A stretch of DNA of 64,000 nt from Megalobrama amblycephala (GCF_018812025.1 NC_063061.1:35454115-35518114); one strand, 5' to 3'; positions 1-12,368 are shown, numbered from the stretch's first letter. Translations and numbers: made by a program. The notes: generated by a model not told the origin, from the sequence alone.

Positions 1-260
1 GTGGTACCTGCAACCTCTGTCCCACAGGCTTTACAGTGAACGCATTGCATTGTGCCATTTTCATAGTGGAGCCACTCAGAGTCTTTCAGCCATTCTTTCC
101 TTTGCTGGTGGATCCACAGTTACTTTGTCTTAACAAAATGTCTCTGTGTTCTTTTCATCATTCAACATGATAAAGGAGCTCAAAGAAAGGGAGTGATTGA
201 TTGCTAATATCTTAAATCTGTATTAAAGTTAAGAATGTAAAAATTTGAATCGGTTATGTA

Positions 261-1113
261 CAGTGTTGGGGAAAGTTACTTTTAAAAGTAATGCATTACA
301 ATAATGCGTTACTCCCTAAAAAAGTAACTAATTGCGTTACTTCGTTACTTTTTATGAAAAGTAATGCGTTACATTACTTTCGCGTTACTTTTTCTCACCG
401 GGGCTGGGCTTGCTTGTTTGTTTTTTAATAACAACAAAAAAGTTCTGTTTTTGGCATAAAGGCCCTTTCACACCAAAAGTAAAATGAATAAGCTTCAGGC
501 TGAAGGAAATGCATATTTACACCTGTACAGTAGAGGGCGCAACTTAAACAAACCTTTCAGCCGTGCTGCTATTCTGGATTAAAGAAGAATAGGATACAGG
601 AGAAGAGAGTTCAACACTCTTATCTCTAAATCTAATCTAAAGTATTTTTTTTGCTCATGAGTATGGTTGAATTAGGTATATTGAAGGTCAGCAGCAAAGG
701 CATTGGTTAATAATTGAGATTAAATACATAAAGTATATTTGTGTAATTTAATATAGTTTATTATTACAGGTTAGCAAAAATTCTGAGATTGCATTTCACT
801 GTTTTTATTCATTTTGAGGAATACTGAATGTTTTCGTGCAAGTGAGATGAGTAAATGCATGTTCACATTTAGTCTAAAACTACAATGCCATCATGTTCAC
901 ACAGCGCACACAACACTTTATTTCTCTCAATATGGGGACAGGAGAGCTGTCAGTCAATAAATGTGGAAAAAGTGACTTGCGTTACTTATTTGAAAAAGTA
1001 ACTTAGATATTTTGTTGTAAATTGAAAAAGTAATGTGTTACTTTACTAGTTACTTGAAGAAGTAATCTGATTACATAACTCAAGTTACTTGTAATGCATT
1101 ACACCCAACACTG
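261..1113. mobile_element. hAT-like non-autonomous element (MITE), 853 bp
   Basis: Terminal inverted repeats start CAGTGTTGGG and end CCCAACACTG. The element is flanked by a perfect 8-bp duplication, GTTATGTA, at 253-260 and 1114-1121. The ends carry many short 'taatgcgttac' motifs in both orientations. I see no transposase coding. The 8-bp target duplication fits the hAT superfamily. Sequence left of it (1-252) shows nothing I can name. Confidence 0.85.
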
Positions 1114-1746
1114 GTTATGTAACATTTGGATAGAAGATTGGACCGGTCACTGTATCAGCTCACAGCAGGCACATACTGTGCAATGTTTGTAGAGAAATGA
1201 AAACAGGTCACACCTCAACAATTATTTTCACTTGCACAAATGCTTCCAAATAAATTGAGGTTGCACAGAGTAAATTTCAGGTGCATGCACAACCAAAATG
1301 CTCACAATTTCAAGCCTTGCTATGAAACATGGTGTCAGGATCTGAAGCTGCAGTAATTATGAAAAAGTCATGACGTTGCTTTAAGTGAACCGCACTGCTC
1401 TGAAGTGGTCTGTTTTTGCAACTGTGGTCATGAACACGTGATATCCTGTTAAGATGATAAAAAGGCAACTTTTTTGATAACTTTTAATAATGTATTGAAA
1501 TCATTCAGATGGTGAATGTTGTTCTGTGTCTGTTCTGGGACTGTACTGCTCTGAGCTTCTGCTCCTACACTTATGCTGTCGAGACTCAAAACCACTATGG
1601 TCAAAATGTCTCACAGCGTTTCAGAGTAACTTTGTGGCATATTTTAGCTGTAGGAAACCAGAACTGATCAAGTCTTGTAACAAATCCATTAAAAAGTAAT
1701 GATTTAAATATTCTGCCTTTGAATGCTCTCTTTTTTTATATAATTA

Positions 1747-1914
1747 CAAATGATATTACCAACATAACAAAAACTCTGAAGTTGAGCTGAAAAAATTAAC
1801 ATGAATTTCAAAATGTCATCATCTTGTGAGCTTTAGTGGAGTCAACAAATTTGTCTTTACACATTAGCCAGACAAATTTTGTGCTACTTGATTGAGAAAC
1901 TTATATATTATTGG
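1747..1914 (+). repeat. Left arm of a large inverted duplication (pairs with 10,729-10,889)
   Basis: About 165 bp, from 'tgaagttgagctgaaaaaa' through 'tagtggagtcaacaaattt' to 'cttgattgagaaactta', recurs in reverse complement at 10,729-10,889. The arms bracket the two lectin-like genes and are similar but not identical. They may be two insertions of one dispersed repeat or a true inverted duplication. The rest of 1,122-2,456 shows no gene. Confidence 0.75.
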
Positions 1915-2456
1915 TTAAAAGCAGACTGATGCTGTTTGTTAAGTGCTCAGATGTACACAGGTTTCAGTTCATGTCTGTGGAAATAAAGACTGACTATTCC
2001 CTAAATTTCTACCGTCTCCTCAGCATCATAGGAAATGCTTTTTGTTGTTTAGGATGTGAATATTAGCCAGATTTAAGCCGTTAGCCTAGATTTAAAATAA
2101 GTCTGTTGTTCCTAGTGTGAGGCTGCAGACTCTTGATCTGATGTGTGTTGGAGCTCATCGTTTGGTAGTTCTGCTTTTGATATCAGTGGTATTGAGATAT
2201 TGGAACAGTTTTTTTGTTGTTGTCGGGTTTTTTTTTATGTTGAGTACATATTAACATGACAGAAAACTGCAGATAAGCTGCACACATGCAACAATAAAAT
2301 ATAACAGAAACACAAATTAATTTACTTAATTTAATAATGATGATTTAATACAGTAGGACTTATAGCTTACAAAAAAGTACAACTATTATTTTTTTCAAAT
2401 ACAAATGTAACTATTTTTTTTTTACCTGCTTTCTATTTGCCATCACATTACAGATT

Positions 2457-3570
2457 TTATTTTAAGGTGCTTTTTTTTCTCTCACATATCCATTTAAAAA
2501 CATTATCACATGGATAACCATACCACCCTAATGGATTCAGCACAGCACAGTTTTCCTCTTTGCCCATGTTGGGCTGTCCAGACGCCCAGAACCTGCATAT
2601 ACAACATATCAGCATTAGGTGTTCAGTGCTGCTTTCTGTGTGATATGATAATCATTTATATCATATTAATCAGTTCAGTTCAGTAATTTCTCACCCAGAG
2701 GTCAGTGTGCTGCCATCAACCCATTTCCATGTGCCCTCCACATCACTGTCATTTAGACCAATCCAGAATTCAGCATTAGTTTTAAAAGACTCCTAATAAT
2801 AGAAGTGAAATCATTTCTGTAGTATGTCAGCTAACACACGTCTAATGTGAGTAAATGAATCATGAATCTGAATTAGTCAATCAATGTTTCACTCACTTGT
2901 TCCTCTCTGTTGTTTATGATGATCAGATCTGCTCCTCTGTTCAAACAGTCTTCTCTACTTTCAGCCCAGTTCTTCGTGTCAGAGGAAATGTAGTATAAAC
3001 TGGATTGATTGCACTTCCATCCATCTAGTAACACAACCAGTTTAGTTATGAGTTGTTTGTTCTCGTCCACACTGAACTGAAACTTACTAATATCCGCATA
3101 AACCACATAAACACTGCATCTTTTTAATGCTAAACATTTGTGTAGTTTAAGTGAAGTTCAAGATTACCCAAAAATTGTGCTAACAGTTGTTTTTTCTCCT
3201 CATTTAACTGGTTATTTTGATTAGTCGTGTTGCTAATGTCTTTCTCCAATTTATCTTTCTCTTTTAACAAGCCTTGGATCTCATCACATTCCTTGTTCCT
3301 TTGTTGGTTGTATTTGTCCTCACTGTTTTCATACTCATCAGTCTTTGTTCTGAGTTCGAGACCCAGCAATATGATCGCCTCGACCAGAAGAACACACTGC
3401 AGCACCAAACACACTGTAGCTCTTTTGTATCTTCTGTTCCTCACAGAATCAATTCCTGAACACCACAGACATGAAGATAAATGTTTCTTAATTACTCACA
3501 TGACTAAAATATGTGTGTTGATTGTTATAATCAAATAAATCTCAATACCTGTGCTGTTCCTCTTGCACAT
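2457..3570 (-). CDS. Type II C-type-lectin-like receptor, short cytoplasmic tail (left copy)
   Basis: Five coding exons, 3570-3549, 3455-3168, 3024-2897, 2792-2695 and 2592-2457, join in frame with GT/AG borders for about 223 residues. Order: a very short cytoplasmic tail, one hydrophobic membrane segment (around CLVLQCVLLVEAIILLG), a charged stalk with coiled-coil character and N-glycosylation sites, then a C-type-lectin-like domain with DGWKC, WIGLNDSD, WKWVDGS and FKWICE motifs and the usual cysteines. It has QPN but no WND, so a complete calcium/sugar site is not evident. Such proteins are surface receptors of immune cells in fish; ligand unknown. Compared with the right copy, the ancestral start codon is mutated (near 3,588-3,592), so I chose the next in-frame ATG at 3,570. 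Exon 1 ends where the copy's signalling tail should begin. Could be a functional short-tail partner or a decaying copy. Confidence 0.82.
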
Positions 3571-3659
3571 TTTCAGTCGTTTAGAGTCAGATTTTGTAAG
3601 TTGCTTGTGTGAAAACACAGCTGTGTACTGATACTTTCAGAGTTCAACGCTAACTACAC

Positions 3660-3700
3660 CACTGTGACCGCACTGAGCAGTCATATCCTTATATAAAAAA
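3660..3700 (-). promoter_or_regulatory. TATA promoter of the left lectin-like gene
   Basis: On the - strand TATATAA lies at 3695-3689, about 120 bp upstream of the coding start. It is followed by a block (ACTGCTCAGTGCGGTCACAG) that is identical upstream of the right copy. Conservation between the two genes supports a shared core promoter and 5' UTR. Confidence 0.6.
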
Positions 3701-3948
3701 GGTTTTGCAGATAAACAGCAACGATTTATGTTAAAATATTTTTGTACAATACTAGTAAAAGTATTCATGTTGTTAAGCCTTTTATATCAATATAATAACA
3801 TTTCTTACTTCTTGTAAGTGATTGAAGTTGATTATTTTCCTCTTAAGTGTGAAGTTTCCGCATTACTAGCCTCACCATAGAGAATTTAAGTAAAGAAGAA
3901 GAAAAAAAAAATAGCCACACCCCAATCTCACTTCATTTGTTGAGTTAA

Positions 3949-4288
3949 AGGATTAGTCCACTTTTAAATAAACTTTCAAGATGAGCATTTATGGTTAAAA
4001 CTTATATAATTTTCCATTTTTTTCAGAAAATGAGTGATGGTTTCACTAGATAAGACCCTTATTTCTCGTCTGGGATTGTGTAGAACAATTTGAAGCTGCA
4101 GTGAAACTAATTTTGACCTTCAACTGTTTGGTGCCCATTGAAGTCTACTATAAGGAGAATAATCCTGGAATGTTTTCATCAAAAACTTTAATTTCTTTTC
4201 GACTGAAGAAAGAAAGACATGAACATCTTGGATGACATGGGGGTGAGTAAATTATCAGGAAAAGTTTATTTAAAGATGGACTAAACTT
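3949..4288. mobile_element. TTAA-flanked MITE (piggyBac-like), ~340 bp
   Basis: Inverted ends AGGATTAGTCCACTTTT and AGATGGACTAAACTT are flanked by TTAA at 3945-3948 and 4289-4292. There is no coding capacity. A fragment of the same family lies near 55,345-55,450, in cert1 intron DNA. Confidence 0.75.
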
Positions 4289-4292
4289 TAAC

Positions 4293-5747
4293 TCCCTGAG
4301 GTCCGAAAATGCACCGGCGCGTTTTGCAGGATTTGTTTCACATTGCAGCAAAACAGACATAAGTAATATATCAATTGAAACTATAGAATGTCTTCTTTTA
4401 TTTGTGTACACTCAGAGTAAAAACACAATGTTGTGCTTTTTGTAAAATAAAGAAAACTAACATGATGCGTGATCTCTCGTCTCCCTCTGAACAAAGTCCA
4501 ATCTGATAGTTCTCAGAAAATGAACTGTAACTTATGAATACTAATGACAAAAAAAAATGACACTTATGTCTAAAGAAACGTTGAAATGTCAGGTTTTAAA
4601 TCATGTAAGTCAAATCGAAAAACAAACATTCTGTGTTTATGTAATCTGTATGAAAAGAGAGCCATGTCAGAAGTCCGAGATTCAGCTCATTACCCGCTAA
4701 TGCGGCCACACCCACGGAGCCAGCACTATTCAGACGCAAATTCAGAGGCAATACTTGTATGCATTGTCTCAATCGTGTATTTATTGTCTTGAAAAGTGTT
4801 TATTTGGATGTTAAAGCCATGGTTAGCGATCTCTAGAAGACATGCAGTTAGTTCCTAGTTCCTTTTCTTCTTTATATGAATTTGTGGCCTAAAGGTGTAC
4901 AGAGCGCCTTCCGGCTGCAAGTATGAATTGAAAACACAGTATCCAGCACTCATAGTGATGACAATAAATATTACTTCTCAGTATAGAAAATTGACATAAA
5001 CATATGATAATCCATCAATATTTCTCCAAATGTGCATGCTTTTAAGCTAAAAGCCTATATGAAATGCCATAGAGGTAACATAATTGTTCAGACACTTTGC
5101 ATCACAGAAATACATTATATTTTAAAGAATATAATAGAATACCATTATTTTAAATTGTAATAATATTTCACAGTATTGCTGTTTATGATGAGCTGAGACA
5201 TTATTACAGAGGGGTTTTTTCACAGCCTACCTGGCTGAAAGGCCTCATTAATATGCAAGTCGTTTCAGGTCATTATTATGTGATTCTTTTGTCTTCTCAG
5301 GTGTAAATGACCCATTATTCATGATGATTCACACCTCCACGCATACTGTGTTTCTTGACAAAAAGTGTCTTACAAAAACTAAATCAATATATTGTTTTAT
5401 ATGAAGGAGTAGGCAGCATAATTTTTACATAATTCTGAAGCAAAAACTCTAGTCTACAACCTCCAATACCCAGAAGTCTTGTGAACAAAGATTTAATATA
5501 ATTTTTTGGCCTTATTTCAGTGACTTAATTTTTTTGTTTTTTCAATAACCACGCATAAACATTATTCCTTCAAAAATACAAACATGTACATACATGTTCC
5601 TCACATATTATTGTAGCCTAGTTTGTGCTGAATACAGTGTAATGACACTTTTGTCATTTATATGTTTATGAACAACTGAAAAAAGCACAAATGTCAGGGC
5701 ATGTCAAAACTTCTCTAAGCCCCAAATCAGCCTCAGACTCCAGAGGG
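4293..5747. mobile_element. TTAA-flanked non-autonomous element abutting the previous one, ~1.46 kb
   Basis: Begins CTCCCTGAGGTC and ends CAGACTCCAGAGGG. The left flanking TTAA (4289-4292) is shared with the neighbouring MITE; the right TTAA is at 5748-5751. The interior has no convincing reading frame. The ends resemble those of the element at 45,312-46,107. Confidence 0.65.
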
Positions 5748-5987
5748 TTAATCTATTGAAACACATTCAGTAATGTTAGTATTTGGACACTTCAGCTTTC
5801 ACTGTGAATATGGTGGATGAGGAGCTGCACACATGAATCAGTAACAAAATATAATAGAATCATAAATAAATGAACTCAGTGTTTTAATGATAAAGATGAT
5901 TTATTACATGGAAACTTGCAGAACTATGTTTCAGAACAAAAAGAGAAATGAGACAAATGTTGTAACAACCCTTTATAGCAATGTAAA

Positions 5988-8445
5988 TTAAGATGTGTTC
6001 TTCTCACAGATCCATTTAAAAGTTTTTTTACATGAATAATCAGCAAACCCTGATGGCAGATTTATGGCACAATCCTTATCACCAGCGCTATCACTTGGTG
6101 CTCCATCCCTCCAGAACCTGCAACAGATCAGCATTAGATGTTCAGTGCTGCTTTCTGTGCGATATGATACTAACTGTGAGATAAAGTTTGTCAAGACTAA
6201 CTTTAATTTTGTCTTAATGTTTAAAAGCATTTTAAAAGCTTGTTTTAATGGCTGTACAGTCACACAGATATACAGAATGACTGTAGGCAGTTGATCAAGT
6301 GGTTGTTGATTGCTATGGTGTTTTGGGTGGTTGTATATGGTTGCTACAGTGTACTTTATGATTGCAACGGTGTATCTGAAGTGTTCTGATCAGTTACCAA
6401 GGCATGCTATGTGGTTGCTTAGGCATTTCCAGGATGTTTGTACTTGGTTGCTATGGTGGTTTTGTATTGATAGGTTATAAAAGGGCTGAAATATATTGAT
6501 AGATTGACAGACTAAGTCAGAACAGACTGTAGGTCTGTGCCGAGTTTGGTGGATGTAGTTTTACAGGAGTGATTTCTCACCCAGAGGTCATGTTGGTGCC
6601 ATCAACCCATTTCCATGTGTTCTCCACATCACTGTCAGTCAGACCAATCCAGACATCAGTGCCACCTGGAACTTGTTTTAAATACTCCTAATGAATGAAG
6701 AAACATACTTAAAGTAGCAAAACTGTTATCTAAGTTGGCCGAATAATTAATACATTCATTCAAGAAATTCATTGCAAACAAAGATGTACAGTTCAGACAA
6801 ATTTCACGTCGCTCACAGAATGTCCACAAAGGAAGGTGTTGTCAGACTTTGGTTATGTTCAGACTGCAGGCAAATGTAGCCCAAATCAGATCTTTTTGCT
6901 CACGTGACTCAGATCTGTTTTTGTCATGACAGTGTGAACAGCACAAACTACATGGAACCTGATCTTTTCAATTCCGACTTTCATATGTGGTACTAAATCT
7001 GGTACAGATCAGATGTTTTGCAGTGCGACCTCGGTTTGAACAGTCAAATCAGAATTCATGTGACTTTTACATCACTCTAGTCTAGAGCAACATTCGTCAC
7101 AATTCTGAGCTCATGGGAGTCACTTTCAAAGGGTTTTACATACACGACGTGGAAGGACAATGATGTGTCAGAACTCATAAGTATTACAGTGACAGCTCTA
7201 TATACAAGCAAAACACGAGGACTCCTACCATAAATTTCTCTTTTATCTCTTTTATTGCATCCTCCTCTTTTTTTCACACTATAAATCACACTATAGCACA
7301 CTAAAAATAAATAAGTGAAATCACTTGCTTTAATGTCCTCCATGTTTACTTCCATATGACAGCGTGCTGCGTGATGTCTTTTTTATCATTATTTTGCGCA
7401 TGCGGGTCAGTCCAGGACCGTTATCTGTTCACACTGGAATCTGATATTGGCCACATTTAAAACAACAATGTGAACAGCTCTACAAAAACATTGGATCTGA
7501 GCCATAAATCAGAATTGAGCATCCTTGGTGTGAACGTAGCCTTTGTTGCTCCAAACTTAGGTATGGTCACAAACAATCATTCTCTTTCACTCACTTGTTC
7601 CTCTCTGTTGTTTATGATGATCAGATCTGCTCCTCTCTCTGTACAGTATCTTCTGCTCTCAGTCCAGCTCTTCTTCTCAGAGGAAATGAAGTAAAGACTG
7701 GATTGATAGCAACTCCATCCATCTGTAAGAACAACCAGTACAACAATTAGCTCTTTATTTCCTTCCACACTGACTGACACAACTTATTTATAACAGGTAA
7801 CCCAAAACATACATACTATATTCTTTAAATACTGAATAGTTGTGTAGTTTTAGTGTAATGTTGTTGTTTTTTTTACCTATTTTATGTATCCGTTGCCTCA
7901 GTTCTTTCATCTCCTTCTGTAATGTCAATTTTTCTGTATTCAGGGTTTTATTATAATTTGATAAATTTGTAGTATTCTCTTTCAAGATTGTTTTTCTTTT
8001 TCTTAACTCATTTATCTCTTCTGTGATGTTTTGGTACTTGATGTAAAACTCATCAACCGTTTTAGTGAGTTTGATGGCCAGCACTATGACTGCAGTCAGC
8101 AGAAGAACACACAGCAGCACCAAACACACTGGAGCTGCTCTGGAGCTTCTGATCCTCACACAAACACTTCCTGTAAATTACAGATATGAAGATAAATATT
8201 TCTCAAACACTCATTTGAATTGAATGTTATGTTACTGTAATGAAATAAGTCTTAGTACCTGAGTGTTGAAGTGTTTGATATATGGCGGTGTCTGAGTTCT
8301 CTGTCTCTGTCCTGACGTCATGATTCTTTGTGTCTCTGTTGGCATCAGTGATCATCTCCTCACCATCTTCTCTGTCCAGTTCTTGTATCTCAGCGCTACT
8401 ATTGCCGTGAGTCCTCTTGTAGATTTTCGGTCTTTTGGAGTCCAT
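5988..8445 (-). CDS. Type II C-type-lectin-like receptor, long tail with YxxL (right copy)
   Basis: Five coding exons, 8445-8259, 8170-7877, 7722-7595, 6687-6581 and 6117-5988, join in frame for about 281 residues. Exon 1 encodes a ~60-residue acidic cytoplasmic tail with a single tyrosine in AIYQTL, an ITIM-like YxxL that lacks the usual hydrophobic/serine at -2. Exon 2 encodes the membrane segment (PVCLVLLCVLLLTAVIVLAI) and a long coiled-coil stalk with several N-glycosylation sites. Exons 3-5 encode the C-type-lectin-like domain (DGWSC, WIGLTDSD, WKWVDGT, FKWICEKN). EPN/QPD and WND are absent, so calcium-dependent sugar binding is unlikely. The layout matches NK-type/ASGR-like lectin receptors of teleosts. 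A transposon copy sits in intron 3 (6,851-7,541). The start ATG at 8,445 heads the only long frame and lies about 105 bp from a TATA box. Confidence 0.87.
6851..7541. mobile_element. MITE in lectin intron, ~690 bp
   Basis: Imperfect inverted ends GGTTATGTTCAGAC and, reversed, GGCTACGTTCACAC. The interior is rich in 'gtgaacag' and 'cagatct' motifs in both orientations. The ends resemble Harbinger-type MITEs; the target duplication is unclear. Short frames inside are not genes. Confidence 0.55.
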
Positions 8446-8514
8446 TGTGTGAGTTGCTCGTGTGGACGCTGCTGTGCACTGATGCTTTTATTAGCTGAAC
8501 GTGAACTACACCAC

Positions 8515-8560
8515 TGTGACCGCACTGAGCAGTCATTTCCTGTCTGCTTATATAAAAAAT
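8515..8560 (-). promoter_or_regulatory. TATA promoter of the right lectin-like gene
   Basis: TATATAA on the - strand at 8554-8548, followed by the same 20-bp ACTGCTCAGTGCGGTCACAG block as in the left gene, then the 5' UTR. Sequence from 8,600 to 9,400 shows no further feature. Confidence 0.6.
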
Positions 8561-9553
8561 GTTTTGGTGAAGGATACAGATCAAAGTTGCTTTTTTCTTC
8601 TTTCTTTCCCCCTTCATCTTGTAAGTTAACCCTTCAATATTAATATAATTTAAACTTTTTACAACTTTCTCTACAATGTGAATTGTAGAACAATGTATCT
8701 TTATTAAACATAAAAATTAAATTACACTTAATGTTGTTGTACAGTGTAACGAATTAGCTTGGATTATGGGTGGAAAAAAAAAAGATACTTCAGTAGAATG
8801 TCTTAAGCAGACCATCAAAATAAAGTGTTACCCTTAATTGTGGTTAAAGACTGTTCTTCCATTGCATAAACTGGCTGCTATGCTCGTGTATTCTTGCACT
8901 TATTGGTCAGAAATGGAGAACAAAATTGATCTGATATTAGTGCATCTAAAGGTTAAAATATGCAACACTAAAGAAGGCTTCAAGAAAAGTTTTGAACTTT
9001 ATTAATTCAATGAGGCTGTTAATTATGTTAATTATGTGCAATCAGGCATTTTGAATAAAAATAACACACCACAAAACTTAACATATAATATTAACAGAAA
9101 ATCTTGACATCCACCCAGGCTCTCTTTGGGTCTGTTTACACCTGGTCACTTCATGCGTTTTTACTGATCAAATGGCTTTCTGATTTATCAAAACAATTCC
9201 ATTTACACTTGGCCACATAAATGTGTCACTTAAAGCAACAAATATGACCTGCATTTTATTGATCATCAGCTAATTTCAAAATGAAAGACCGCAATAGGAG
9301 AGAGTGTGGCAACAGCACTATCTGGCAGTAACATGTTATTTAGTCTATAATACGCACTCACATGTTTATTTTTTAGCATTTTTTTGGGAGGATTAAAATT
9401 TACATATGTGGGCCGTATTCACAAAACATTTTATCTTACCACTAAGAGTTCTCCTAAATAGCAGTAAAAGTTCTTAGCTAAGAGTTTTCTCTTAAAACCT
9501 ATTCACAAAGCTGCTGAGACAAACTTTTACTAAGGAATAGACTGAAGTCTTAA

Positions 9554-10226
9554 AGGTCCCGTTCTTCGTGATCCCATGTTTCAAACTTTAGTTAGTGTGT
9601 AATGTTGTTGTTAGAGTATAAATAAAATCTGTAAAATTTTAAAGCTCAAAGTTCAATGCCAAGCGAGATATTTTATTTAACAGAAGTCGCCTACATCAAA
9701 CGGCCAGTTTGGACTACATCCCTCTACTTCCTTCTTTAATGACGTCACTAAAACAGTTTTTTGACTAACCTCCGCCCACAGGAATACGCAAGAGTTGCGT
9801 TTGTAGAGTGTGTTTGTCGCCATGTCGTCGAAACGCTGTTATTTTCATCCCGCAGTCCAATCACCGGGTCTGATTCCGGCTCAAATTGATAGGGTAAAAT
9901 TAAAGACATTACAATAACACTGAGCGCGTGCATCTCCACGTTATGGTAAGAGGCGTGACCTTTCCGGGCAAGGAGCGCTAAACTGCTGTCGAATCACAAC
10001 ACAGGAACCGCTGGCACAATCAGAACTCGTTACGTATTTCTGAAGGAGGGACTTCATAGAACAAGGAAGTTATCAGCCCGTTTTTATGACAGTGGAAACA
10101 GCGGTATACAGATAAGTAAATTATGTGAAAAATACTGTGTTTTTTTACACGCGAAACATGAACACATGTTATATTGCACACTATAAACACAATCAAAGCT
10201 TCAAAAACCCACGAAAAACGGGACCT
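9554..10226. mobile_element. TTAA-flanked MITE (piggyBac-like), 673 bp, nested in another repeat
   Basis: Ends AGGTCCCGTTCTTCGTG and CACGAAAAACGGGACCT, with TTAA at 9550-9553 and 10227-10230. Flanking DNA (from about 9,411 and again after 10,231) shares 'taagagtt'/'gctaagaat' motifs of an older repeat into which this one inserted. A degenerate relative of its interior lies at about 15,680-15,790. Short open frames inside are not convincing genes. Confidence 0.78.
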
Positions 10227-10728
10227 TTAAGCTAAGAATAAGGGCGGGGTTGACCTCGTTGCTATGGAGTAAAGTGATTGGCTGATGGGGAGGAGTCAGC
10301 GATTTAATCATAGAAATGTTGTAAAATGAAGTGTCATGCCATATTAAAATAAAGGTTTTAAAATACAAATGTTGTCCTATTCAAATAAATATTTTTTAAT
10401 AAAAATGTTGCCATAGTCAAAATAAAATTTTGCTATATTGTTGCCATAAAGGTTTTAAAATGTAGGCTAACTGATGCCCACCTGACATGAGCATGTAAAT
10501 ATGCTGTGATATATAGTTAAGACATCTTATGTGAGAAAATATCTCTTAGCGACAGAAACCACTTATTAGTTTCACTTCCTCTAAAGTATTTTTAGCACAG
10601 CAGGTTAAAGGTTTCACTTTAAGATGTACTTTTTTTTTCTTTTGAATTCAAATGTTTTACCACTAAAAATATTAATAGTGCTTTTGAGATATGTTTCAAA
10701 TAATGTACATTCATGCAAGAGTGCAGTT

Positions 10729-10885
10729 ATATAAGTTTCTCAATCAAGTAGCACAAAATGTCTGGCTAACGTGTAAAGACAAATTTGTTGACTCCACTAA
10801 AGCTCACAAGATGATGACATTGTGAAATTCATGTTCATTTTTTCAGTTCAACTTCACAGTCTTTGCTAGATTGTTAAAATCATTT

Positions 10886-10889
<4 letters not shown>
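10729..10889 (-). repeat. Right arm of a large inverted duplication (pairs with 1,747-1,914)
   Basis: Reverse complement of the left arm with scattered substitutions and small indels. It lies directly before a (TA)n tract and the Tc1 element. Sequence from 10,300 to 10,728 shows no gene. Confidence 0.75.

Positions 10890-10936
<47 letters not shown>
10890..10936. repeat. (TA)n microsatellite
   Basis: Uninterrupted TA run, the target in which the Tc1 element inserted. Confidence 0.95.
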
Positions 10937-10938
<2 letters not shown>

Positions 10939-11225
10939 AACCCGATTCCAAAAAAGTTGGGACACTGAATAAAAAAGGAATGCAATAATTTATAAATCTC
11001 ATAAACTTATATTTTATTCACAATATAATATAGATAACATATCAAATGTTGAAAGTGAGACATTTTGAAATGTCATGCCAAATATTGGCTCATTTTGGTT
11101 TTCATGAGAGCTACACATTCCAAAAAAGAGCTACACATTCCAATTTGCAACTTATTAGGTCAATTGGCAACATGATTGGGTATAAAAAGAGCCTCTCAGA
11201 GTGGCAGTGTCTCTCAGAAGTCAAG

Positions 11226-12270
11226 ATGGGCAGAGGATCACCAATTCCCCCAATGCTGCGGCGAAAAATAGTGGAGCAATATCAGAAAGGAGTTTCTCAG
11301 AGAAAAATTGTAAAGAGTTTGAAGTTATCATCATCTACAGTGCATAATATCATCCAAAGATTCAGAGAATCTGCAACAATCTCGGTGCGTAAGGGTCAAG
11401 GCCGTAAAACCTTACTGGACGCCTGTGATCTTCGGGCCCTTATAGACGGCACTGCATCACATACAGGAATGCTACTGTAATGGAAATCACAACATGGGCT
11501 CAGGAATACTTCCAGAAAACATTGTCGGTGAACACAATCCACCGTGCCATTCGCCGGTGCCGGCTAAAACTCTATAGGTCAAAAAAGAAGCCATATCTAA
11601 ACATGATCCAGAAGCGCAGGCGTTTTCTCTGGGCCAAGACTCATTTAAAATGGACTGTGGCAAAGTGGAAAACTGTTCTGTGGTCAGACGAATCAAAATT
11701 TGAAGTTCTTTTTGGAAAACTTGTTTTTGAAAACTTCTTTTTGGACGCCATGTCATCCGGACTAAAGAGGACAAGGACAACCCAAGTTGTTATCAGCGCT
11801 CAGTTCAGAAGCCTGCATCTCTGATGGTATGGGGTTGCATGAGTGCGTGTGGCATGGGCAGCTTACACATCTGGAAAGGCACCATCAATGCTGAAAGGTA
11901 TATCCAAGTTCTAGAACAACATATGCTCCCATTCAGATGTCGTCTCTTTCAGGGAAGACCTTGCATTTTCCAACATGACAATGCCAGACCACATACTGCA
12001 TCAATTACAACATCATGGCTGCGTAGAAGAAGGATCCGGGTACTGAAATGGCCAGCCTGCAGTCCAGATCTTTCACCCATAGAAAACATTTGGCGCATCA
12101 TAAAGAGGAAGATGCGACAAAGAAAACCTAAGACAGTTGAGCAACTAGAAACCTGTATTAGACAAGAATGGGACAACATTCCTATTCCCAAACTTGAGCA
12201 ACTTGTCTCCTTAGTCCCCAGACATTTGCAGACTGTTATAAAAAGAAGAGGGGATGCCACACAGTGGTAA
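11226..12270 (+). pseudogene. Tc1 transposase (DD34E), frameshifted
   Basis: Reads as a Tc1 transposase in three pieces. The first (from ATG 11,226) is the paired-type helix-turn-helix DNA-binding region (SQRKIVKSL, SSSTVHNIIQRF). The second has the first catalytic Asp in LWSDESKF. The third has the second Asp in [10 protein letters not shown] and the Glu in SPIENIW, with 34 residues between them, as expected for DD34E. The frame is lost near 11,440-11,460 and again near 11,770-11,785, each seen as protein similarity jumping frame. The element therefore cannot make an intact enzyme. Confidence 0.92.
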
Positions 12271-12368
12271 ACATGGCCATGTCCCAACTTTTTTGAGATG
12301 TGTTGGTGCCATGAAATTTAAAATCAACTTATTTTTCCCTTAAAATGATACATTTCCTCAGTTTAAAC

